Shown in pieces: positions 1 through 8,202 of a stretch of 21,630 bases of DNA. This DNA is from Terana coerulea (lineage: Eukaryota > Basidiomycota > Agaricomycetes > Polyporales > Phanerochaetaceae). Positions within the stretch are counted from its first letter, which is position 1; the number at the start of each line of letters is the position of its first letter. The DNA lies in contig JAKOGH010000332.1 in the NCBI GenBank assembly GCA_024811115.1, positions 1 to 21,630 of the forward strand. Reading direction: 5' to 3'. The notes below the pieces were generated by a model, which saw nothing but the letters and a program-made list of their open reading frames with translations, was not told where the DNA came from and searched no databases. The position numbers and the translations under genes are program-made.

Positions 1-99
1 CGACCAGCATAGCGCAAGCTTTGGCGGTATGCGGGTGCATCAGAACGGGGCCGTCTTCATTCTGTGGTAGAAGCGGGCGAGAGCATCGTGGAGGATCTC

Positions 100-700
100 G
101 GTTCTGGGCGGCGTAGTGGAGGCTCTACAACAGCGCAAAGACACCCTCAGCATCACTTCCCGTAAGCATGCAAGTATACGCACCTATCGTTCGCGACCAG
201 AGCTCGTATCCCTCTCCTGGTTCCTTCATAAAGCCGCAGCAAATCGTAGCGCGAGCGAATCAAGGTCGATTTCTTTATCAGTTCAATGTCAGAACAAACA
301 CAGTTTTAGACAACCATGTTTACTCACCGCGGCTAGCCAGAGTAGAGTGAAGGTCTATCTTCATCGTAACCCCGCTCCTTGAGCGTGCTGAGTTGATAGT
401 GAATCTAAGTAAAATCTATCGGGTGATGGGGAATGGAGGTGAAGCATAGGGTGGTGAAGCTTGAGCGTCGCGAGGATCCAAGAGGTAATGAGGCAGCAGA
501 ATGAGAGGCTTCGATAGACAAGCGTGGTTGAGCAAGCGATTTGCAGGGCCAAAGACGGTCCATTCTCATTCACCAAAAGCGAGCAGCTGTATGCGCTTGA
601 CAGAGCCGGACGAGAGAGGAGATGAGGCCGACGAAACGAGGGACGTGGAAGCTCGTTCGAACTCGGCCGGCTCGGCCGGACGTTGGGGCCTTTGAGTTTG
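100..700 (-). pseudogene. Degenerate intron-containing gene, copy A of a two-copy family
   Basis: I do not recognise the product. The segment is colinear with about 13610-14170, where a second diverged copy lies on the same strand. Shared landmarks read on the minus strand are a peptide FHVPRFVGLI near 620-655, a stretch resembling RLS-L-ER--DED-PS near 330-410, a GTGAGT donor near 325-331, an exon of about 89 nt, and a second donor GTGCGTAT near 165-175 followed by a TGTAG acceptor near 132. Keeping splice sites at equal places in both copies shows this was a spliced gene. In-frame stops occur within the RLS-containing stretch (for example at the codon after FT and after YSG), so I call it decayed. 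A membrane protein is possible because copy B has a hydrophobic run after the shared peptide, but this is only inference. The outer limits are approximate. Confidence 0.35.
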
Positions 701-779
701 GTCTTGTTAGGTCCGAAAGCTGCCGGTTGCCATTCTTGGTAAGGCGCTCTACAAAGGCTGTGAGACGCGTGGAGTTAGA

Positions 780-1364
780 CGCGTAAGGCACGACTCGCTC
801 TCCGACGACCACCACGATGCCCCACCGCCCGCCGGTACGACACCGACAGATGCTACGTCGACGTGCCCAACTCGCTTGATACCTGGCTTGCACAACTAGT
901 GCAAAGGTGAGTCCCTCGATTTCTGTCGCTTAGGATGGATACGAGACCAATTCTCCGTTCTCTAGCCAAGCTCCCTTCAACGCCATCTGCAAGTGCTATG
1001 GGCATGGGCGGTATAAACGCACATGTATCCTTTGTAGGCAAGAGATGGCAAGACCAGATCCTCTTTGGGACAAAATTCGCTGTGCGGCAAGGCTGAAGAG
1101 CACAAAGACGTCTCCACCGACGAGCCAGGCAGCGCCCTACAGGCCGGCCATCTCGATATGATCGTCAATATCTCCCCGGTCACCCTATCATCGAATTTTC
1201 TCACCGGCTTTGCGAGTAGCTCGACCATAGCCAGGAAGCACAACGCTGAAGCTTTCGTTGTTTCCCGTCGCTTCATCCTCACCGGTATCCACAGGCATTC
1301 TGACCAAATGGCGAGCTGCGACTTCACGAAGATGATCGACACTTGGAGCGAGGAGCTGAAATAG
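780..1364 (+). pseudogene. Unknown intron-containing gene fragment, tandem copy 1
   Basis: This segment aligns along its whole length with about 2365-2940. Both copies have a GT-AG intron at the same place: here 907-965 (59 nt, donor GTGAGT, acceptor CTCTAG). After the intron the frame reads AKLPST, then GMGGINAHVSF, which is similar to copy 2 (IGLGGINVHRSL). Further on both copies read LQAGHLD followed by an Ile-rich stretch, and both end with a TWS-E motif (1342-1364 here, ending in a TAG stop). The reading frame changes near 1075, which is either a second intron or a frameshift. The GGINAHV string recalls the end of the ketosynthase domain of polyketide synthases (usual form GGTNAHV), but nothing else supports that family, so I assign no function. 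Confidence 0.35.
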
Positions 1365-2364
1365 TTGGAAGGGTGTCCTGGTGTCGGTATAGGGCGTGTG
1401 TCCTGGATGACCAAGCATACCTCGGTGCGTACTGTACTTTTGTACAGTGATTCTAATGCTTATGTTCGCCTTGACGCCAGTTCTGTCCTAAATATCTTTT
1501 AGACCGCCACTCGATCCTCAAGTTACTTGGGGACATCTTTGAAACTGAACCCCAGAACTTCCCTCTCGCCGATCGACAATCCCCATCTCGCAGACTACCT
1601 CTTCGTCCGGTTCAGCTCCACGTCCGAATCACTCAAACGCTTGCTCCCGCGCTACAAAATCGGCTTAGACGTCATTTAGAGATTCGATGTGGAGCCTAGG
1701 ATGGCTCAGCGCATCCGCTGCTCGCGATCCTGGACGTGCGGCTCATGGACACTGATTTGATGGAGAAGGTCAACCGCGGCGGCGTTTCTACGTTAGACCT
1801 GCTGGGCTTGTAGATCGCCGTGGGCGACTGTGGCCCGGAGTTTCTATACCGCTTTTGCGGAATACACCAATCAGAAGGGTATATGTTTTGGCTATATGGG
1901 CCCCAGCATGGTCGGGGGCAATCCAAGGTTGATGAGCAGGAAGAAGCACTCGGATTGCAGCGGATACTCGTCCGACTCGTCGCGCCTCGTCATCGAGGAG
2001 GTGGAGGAAGTGTATCTGGGGATATTGCTGGGTAGACCAGCAGGCTCTCTTAGCAGATGAAGATATTCAGCGTGGTCACCAGTCGACCGCTTGCGTCTCT
2101 GCACCATGGAATTCGACTCGGAACTGGTGAGCACTGGCTCTACGTTTCGCAATTTCTCTAACGTGAGCGACACAGAACGTGCAGAGTCCGCCGCTACGTA
2201 AAACCCCAAGCTGTATCCCAAACATGCAAGCACAAGACCTCAGACCGGCTGGAAGGACTCCCAGCCCCTCGTGCTTTCGATGTGCCCACGAGACATCCAA
2301 TCCTGGTGCTGCAGCACTGGCCGAACTAAACGGTGGTGTCTAGCCAGACCGTCCTCCATTCACG
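1365..2364. other. Stretch between the tandem copies without a recognisable gene
   Basis: About 1 kb separates the two diverged copies. It has short open stretches, for example a plus-strand frame at 1830-2060 that is acidic near its end (a Ser-rich run followed by VIEEVEEVYLGI) and a plus-strand run from 1501 that begins DRHSILKLLGDIF and then hits a stop. Neither has a convincing start, length or family resemblance. I see no tRNA, inverted repeat or long repeat here. It may be decayed remnants of the gene upstream of copy 2. Confidence 0.3.
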
Positions 2365-2989
2365 AAGGCGTGCCACACACGACTCGCTTTCCGACCACCG
2401 CCATGTCCCACTCCATGCCAGCACAAATTCGGCAGAGGCAGCATCGACATAACTGCCTCGATTATCGACTGACATGCACGATGAGAATGGAGGTACGTCC
2501 CTCGATTCCTGTCTCTTTGGACCACACGAGACCAATTCCTCTTTTCCCAGCCAAGTTCTCTTCGACGTGGTTCATAAATGCTATTGGCCTAGGCGGTATA
2601 AATGTACATAGATCCTTGGTGTAAACAAGACGTGTCAGCAGCGGCTTCCTCTTAGGCAAGACTCATTGCGCGGCAAGACTGAAGTGTACCAAGACGTCGC
2701 CGCCGGCGAGTCAGGCAGCGTCCTACAGGCAGGCCATCTCGACAAAATCCTCGATATTTCTCCTTGTCAGCAGGCTCTCCAAGAACTCTGCGAGCAGCTC
2801 GGTCGTAACCAGCCGGCACAATTCCTATGCTTTCGCCGTTTCCCGTCGCTTCAGCTCTATCGGTTTCATACGGCTTACCTACCCCACGGCGAGCTGCACC
2901 TTCACGAAACACTGAGCACTTGGAGCAAGGAGATGAACGGGGCTGTAGCGGCAGTTTTGGGAGCAGGTTATGGTTATACGTGTTGTTAA
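2365..2989 (+). pseudogene. Unknown intron-containing gene fragment, tandem copy 2
   Basis: This is the second diverged copy of the segment at 780-1364. The shared intron is 2493-2550 (58 nt, donor GTACGT, acceptor TCCCAG), matching the 59-nt intron of copy 1 in position and size. Downstream, AKFSSTWF and IGLGGINVHRSL match copy 1, then a stop follows at about 2622. A second shared block (QDVAAGESGSVLQAGHLDKI, about 2690-2755) is open to the stop at 2987-2989 and includes LSTWSKEMN, equivalent to the DTWSEELK end of copy 1. A candidate GT-AG intron of about 40 nt lies near 2615-2655 between the blocks. I cannot name the family; I infer an old tandem duplication followed by decay or fast divergence. 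Confidence 0.35.
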
Positions 2990-5694
2990 TAACCAAACCT
3001 CTCCAGGTGAGTACAGCTTTCTCGCGCAGCGTTTGGAGGCTCACATCATCGTTGGTGTTAGGTTAGCTGGCCGAATGTATGAAGTGAGATATCCAATATA
3101 TACGCCCAAGCCATCCTTTTGCCAGACTCAGATGCACCGACACTTCTTATCCGCCCTTAAACTGGCTCTTGGCGAATATAGTCCTCCGCTTAAGCTGCGC
3201 AAGTCTTGAGTCGCGTACGGCGAGCTTAGACTCGATCTCACTCAGGGGAGCGGAATCTACCCCGCGAGACAGCCTACACGTTGACAACTCCACGACTACC
3301 TCACGTGCCCCGTCTCGTACCCGCCGGAAGCTGCAGATGGTCGGGCTTGGCGATGTCGCGTTTGACTGTTTACATATATCGCAGACAAATCATCTATGCA
3401 ACTCAGCATGAGATTATATTCGGGAAACTTGATACTTTTGCTTACCACTGCCAGATAATGTCAGATACATGTACGAAACAAAACATTAGCAAGACTGCGA
3501 ATCCACGGTGTCACCGTCCAGTAACAACAATGAGTTAAGACCATATCATGTATGATTACAGCTTTTCCCGGCACAGACAGACATAGTTGTCCAAAAATAT
3601 GGTGTTTCTCTACCACGGCGAAGGCAGGTTCGAGTATGTTCTCCGAGCGTGAGGGTTGCCGTGCACTTGACACTTGACGGTGATGGCAAACAGAGTTGGA
3701 GGTCCTTCAAATAAGGCACTAGGATTCAGCGCTAGTATTGTGGTACATTTGGATGCTCGGCAGTGGCCACCGTTATCGATACAAGCTGCGCATTTCAGTG
3801 CATCGTACGAGAATACAGTGCTCGGCAACGTTGAACATTGGTCGGCGTAACTGACGACGGCGTCAGCTCACTATACAAGAGATGCCAGCAGGAGTCGTAA
3901 TGTAGGGCGTGTGAGAATAGTGACCATGGCTGGCCGATGCGTATGGCGAGGTCCTCTGAAGGCCGGTTGGGACGACGTTACACGCCTCAGACACCTAGAG
4001 TATCCGTACATCAGTGTCACAAAGCGTAATCCCGTCGCTACTAGAAACGCACCACAAAACGTCCTGCAGCAAGGCATTGGCAAAACTCTCCACCGCGATT
4101 TCGCCCGCACAACAGCGTCCGAGATACACGATCCTATTGAGGAATGGTACGGAGCCACCAAGCAGGCCGAGACGCAGCGCGAGTCTGCTCAACCTCTCAG
4201 ACGTTGCCGCAGTTCCCGTGCTTGTCGCCACGCCGGAGGCGGTTCAACATGGAAAAGCCGACATGGAAAAGCCGACCAGCCGTACCGGTGCGTGCTGAGG
4301 TCTCCGTGTCTCCGCGGCCGCTTTTTGTGCCCATGGCGCCGCTGACCTCGCTCGGCTCTGGCTAGACGGTCGACATCCTTCCGCGATGATACTGGAGCAG
4401 GACGGCGATGAGTTGAAGGATAGGTTCGTGCGGCCCGCGCTACCGTGTTGTAGAGCACGGCGGCCTGCGGCTCGTTGAACGACGTGAGTTTGCGTCCGGC
4501 AAATCCGCTTGTGTAGGTGCTGCCAGTTTCGAGGTTGCTGCACGTCCGCGGGAGGACCACGCCCATCCTGTGTCTACCGCACCAGCGAGGTCGAATGCTT
4601 GGTCGAGGCGAACACACCGCAGGTTACAATTGGTGACGCCCACGAGAAAGCCCCGACGTCCCGTTGCGTTCAGCTTGACTGTGACCCGGCGCAAAGGCGA
4701 GGCATGGCAGTGCGGCGAGCGAGCTGCGTTCATCTCGCTAATAGTCACCATAGCAGTAGGGGATAGGGGTCCGACATGCGAGAGATGGCGGCAGCTATGT
4801 CAGATAGAGGTGCCGTCACAAAGTGGGGAAGGTGATGTCGCCTATGACCTTGAACACGTTAGCATTCGCGGGGGAGGAGTATCGAAGAAGATACTTACCT
4901 GTTCAGTTCAACACGAGACAAGTATAGCTGGCCTCTCAACTAGATAACACTGTCCGTCGACTATGCCTCCTGAATCCATATCGACTAGGTTGCCATTCTG
5001 TGCAGAGCCGGTGAAACGGAAGGTGATTAGGAGGCCGTTTTGTGAGGTAGCGGCTTCCAGCAAAGGCCCAACATCGGGAATGGGTGTATTCTTCTCAGTA
5101 AATCATTCTCATTCATTTGCCGCCGCGAAGGTTAGAGGCAAGCGAAAGCACCGATGCTTCGAGATCTTAGCCTTGGGGACGTGGTAGAGTGTTGAACAAA
5201 GCTGCTGTTCGTGATGAGGCCGCGGAACGACATCCCACAAGCGAGTTATTGTCGACGTCTTCTAACTCGTGTCAGAACAAGAGCACGTACAAGAAGACTA
5301 TGGGTACTTACGAAGGATTCTAGACACACCACATGACCCGTATTACTCCACAATCCTACTCGCTGAGCGTGTTAAACCGAGGGCAAGTCCGTTGGGCGAT
5401 GGTGAAGGGTGCTACCAATGGAGGGAAGCATCGGTGCCGTGATAACGGAAAGCAGGGCTGTAAAGTCTTCATAACCTTGACGCATCGCTATATACTTGAT
5501 TGAGCCGCCATGTTGTACGTACACCGATGTTCTCCAACGTTGGCGGGGGAGGATGTTGGCGGAGGACAGGATCTGCGCGTCTCTGAACGGCCGCAAGTTG
5601 AAGCGGCGTTGTGCGCGGGTCTGACGTCAGCGGGATGACTGCTGGGCGGCATTTTTCAAATGCACGAATTCTGCGCCTTGATCTGCACCGCAAT
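2990..5694. other. Unresolved region, gene-like debris mostly on the minus strand
   Basis: No intact gene is recognisable in this 2.7-kb stretch. A minus-strand frame at 3610-3828 codes for a Cys/His-containing peptide (KCAACIDNGGHC then SKC, later KCQVHG), which could be a zinc-knuckle-like remnant. Between about 4000 and 5090 the minus strand is GC-rich and looks like broken coding sequence in all three frames; fragments include GLLITFRFTGSAQNGNLVDM (about 4970-5030) and SGFAGRKLTSFNEPQAAVLY (about 4430-4510), with several frame changes and stops between them. A 14-bp exact tandem duplication lies at 4247-4274. I assign no function to any of these. Confidence 0.3.
4247..4274. repeat. 14-bp perfect tandem duplication
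   Basis: The unit ACATGGAAAAGCCG occurs twice back to back at 4247-4260 and 4261-4274. It sits inside GC-rich debris and shifts any frame through it by two bases. It is a small replication-slippage type duplication with no evident function. Confidence 0.8.
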
Positions 5695-5707
5695 CGTATG
5701 TCGGAAA
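5695..5707 (+). repeat. Left terminal inverted repeat
   Basis: CGTATGTCGGAAA, an exact inverse of the 13 bases at 6662-6674. Similarity continues loosely inward (an ATATT run, then a GC-rich zone). Confidence 0.65.
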
Positions 5708-6036
5708 AATATTCGGAGACTCCCGAGCGGCCGTGAGCGCTCGTGAGGCCCTGAGCCAGAACCGGGCTCACGAGGGAGGCGAAATCAGTCATGAGCGCAT
5801 CTCGAGCCGCCCATGATCGAGGGCGCCTATCGTCAGACAACGCGCAACGGTTAAAAAATTGGGTTGCAACCTTACACTGGTTTTCTTATCATTGTTACTG
5901 TAGTAGTTTCTTCGGTCATCGCAGTTTACTTGTACTTACTTACCGGTTTACGCTGATTTGTTACTGCTGCACTTACCTTCAAAGTCTTACTCACATATAT
6001 TCTCAATTACTGAATTATTGACTTTACTACTGAGAT

Positions 6037-6129
6037 AGGTGTCTACTACAGGATTCGAACCAATGACTATTGCACGCGCGCGCGCGATAAATTATTACTG
6101 CTACAACAAAACCACTGCGCCAGGCAGCC
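6037..6129 (-). other. Degenerate tRNA-like sequence with pol III A and B boxes (SINE-like)
   Basis: Read on the minus strand, the sequence starts GGCTGCC (acceptor-like), followed at once by TGGCGCAGTGG (6122-6112), a perfect tRNA A box, and 50 bases later GGTTCGAATCC (6061-6051), a perfect B box. The A-to-B spacing is longer than in an intronless class I tRNA, and the gap contains a (CG)n run at about 6074-6086. Pairing is poor: the acceptor arm matches at about five of seven positions, and the D and anticodon stems do not form convincingly. I therefore read it as a tRNA pseudogene or the head of a tRNA-derived SINE, not a working tRNA. It lies inside the inverted-repeat element at 5695-6674. 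Confidence 0.5.
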
Positions 6130-6661
6130 ATACGGGTGAATGCAACGACCATATATATATCCACATCTTCCACACTTAAGCATTTCTCCTGCAACTACAC
6201 AGTTACACTGTTCACTCCTTTGCTGACTTCTGGGCTCCTATACTCCGGTTGCTAGTGATATGGGGTATTATTAGTAGGACGAGCTGGTAAGTCAAAGCAC
6301 AAGCTCAAACACCATCAGCAAATGGGCATCCACAGGCTGTAGTGCTTGGGCTCACTGCACTGATTACTCATCCACAATTTCGCACTTCATAAATTACATG
6401 TTAGAATACCCTCAATGCTACCTGTAATTTTAAGAGAGCAATTCCATACCATATACATAGTCCGCTGAGAGTGGAACATCTTACACTGCAACACTTTAGT
6501 GGTTATGAGGGAACACACAGGTCTCCTGAGACCATCGCGAGCCATCTCGAGCCAGGCGCCCTTCTCTCGGCCGCTCATGATCGTACCTGGCGTCTGTGAG
6601 GCTGCGTGAGGCAGATGCCGAGGGCGTCTCGAGGCGGCCTGCTCATGAGCGAAATATGGAA

Positions 6662-6674
6662 TTTCCGACATACG
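6662..6674 (-). repeat. Right terminal inverted repeat
   Basis: TTTCCGACATACG, the reverse complement of 5695-5707. It is followed directly by CGTCCGCAAC, which contains the CCGCAA string also present just outside the left end. Confidence 0.65.
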
Positions 6675-8202
6675 CGTCCGCAACAGTACTGTGTCGTTCC
6701 GCGAGTCTATGCCAGCAATGGTCGCGCTTGTTCCCAGGTATGCATTGTCTTATTTTGTTTTTTACGGCCGCAAGAAGGGGAGTTCTGTCAACCCGAGGCG
6801 CTCACGAAGAACTTTGTTGTAGACGTCCATAAAGCCACGCGGCTACCTGAGCGTGGGCGAGTTAGAGTTACTGTCGCGCGCACCTTAATGCAAACGCGCA
6901 ACCCAATGCAAATCGTATTTCCTGACTTTCGCGTTGAATGTGAGGATCTCAGAATATTAGTGCAGATAGTACATGGTAATAGTACTGTATATATGTAGCA
7001 ATATGGGACGAAGGGTAGTACTGCGCCCTACACATGAGAAACAGCTTGCAGAGAGGGATTTTGCGGTCACAGATAGCGAAGATCTTGCCTGAAAACATGA
7101 TCTTGAGTGCAGCGGAGGTCTCTAGATCCCATTTCATAGGTTGCTATTTCGTTTTGGGCTGCCCGATCTTGATAGACTTGACACAGACAATGCGTTTTGT
7201 TGTTCTGGTGGTTGTGGACGTGACAGGGCTCGAGAGAGTGACACCAGGCGCACGAGCTTTGAACCCGATAAGGCAATGCATGGCAATGTGCCGGGCGGAG
7301 AATGGAGGGACCGGCCGACTTGCCGCTGTGACAGCTCTGTTTCAAATCGTGACAAAGTGCGCAACTGTGTGCAAATCTCAACATGCCTGAATGGCAACCT
7401 TCCGACACGACTCCCTCAGCTCGTTAAACCACTGTAAATTCAATGTATCTGAGAGACGCCCAGACACATCTTTATATGTACAAAGCGCCGGTTTAAAGAG
7501 AACGCTGTTCTCCAGGGGGCCCCGAATAGCGAAACCGTTTGCACTAAGGTGCGCGCGACAGTACCGCGCGCCCTTGCTTCGCGCAGCCGGAAGCTATACT
7601 AGGCGTGACTCGCTCCCTCACAGCTGCTGCACCCGACGTCCCAATCTGCCATTCCAACGTAATCCACAGACCCACTATTCGACTGACCCCAGCGTAGGGG
7701 TTGTGGATTGCTATAACGTTACAGGTTCGTATAGACACGTTCTTGGCGCCGTTGGCCATTGCTGACGTCGGACGGGTTGTGAAGCTCCTAGCTCACTGGC
7801 ATATCTTCTGTCTGGACCATCAGAAACGAAGGTTTCTTCCCTATTTTACCCCTGCACGCATTGGTATGTAGCAGCTACTGCTCAACATTTGACCATTGTC
7901 TGACCGTCCCTACTCTTTTTGAACGATAGTTCATCTCGTGCTGAGTAAAATAAGCAACGTACGTTGTGCACGTAATGCGATGGTTACACTGATATTGAGT
8001 GTACATAATGGGTCCTATTAGACCTCTACGCAGCGGGACCTTTACATACCTAGTGAACGCAAGTGAAGGATTTGGCAGTACAAGGCAAATCAAATACCAC
8101 GATTTACCGTGGGGGCTTGACAGTTTCAAGGTGCGTTTGAACAGATTCCTAATCGGGGCCTACTCTTGTTAATAAACCCATATCGCTCACCAAACAACAG
8201 AC
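6675..8202. other. Unrecognised sequence upstream of the TPR-CHAT gene
   Basis: About 1.5 kb with only short, overlapping open stretches on both strands (none over 130 codons) and no family resemblance. A minus-strand frame at 7067-7408 shows repeated Cys-His-Ser triplets, but the cause is scattered GTGACA-like strings in the DNA, so I do not treat it as a gene. The last 100 bp should contain the promoter and leader of the gene starting at 8203; I see no clear TATA box there. Confidence 0.3.

Larger units (their letters stand above)
5695..6674. mobile_element. 980-bp non-autonomous element with terminal inverted repeats
   Basis: The two ends are exact 13-bp inverted repeats: CGTATGTCGGAAA at 5695-5707 and TTTCCGACATACG at 6662-6674. 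Inside each end lies a GC-rich zone of about 130 bp with related motifs in opposite orientation (CATGATCGAGGGCGCC on the left; GGCGCC and CGGCCGCTCATGATCG on the right). The centre, about 5840-6480, is AT-rich compared with the flanks and has no transposase-like frame. That layout fits a MITE-like, non-autonomous DNA transposon. The target-site duplication is unclear: CCGCAA is found 1 base outside the left end (5688-5693) and 3 bases outside the right end (6678-6683), so it is at best an imperfect duplication. The superfamily cannot be named. Confidence 0.55.

Noticed and set aside
780..1100. Polyketide synthase ketosynthase end, from the GGINAHV string
   Set aside because: Only seven residues resemble the motif; the surrounding sequence and the second copy (GGINVHR) show no other ketosynthase feature.
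6037..6129. A functional tRNA gene
   Set aside because: A and B boxes are perfect, but D, anticodon and acceptor stems do not pair well and no clear anticodon loop can be placed.
7067..7408. Cys-His-rich minus-strand protein
   Set aside because: The recurring Cys-His-Ser triplets arise from GTGACA-like strings scattered in the DNA; there is no regular spacing, start context or family match.
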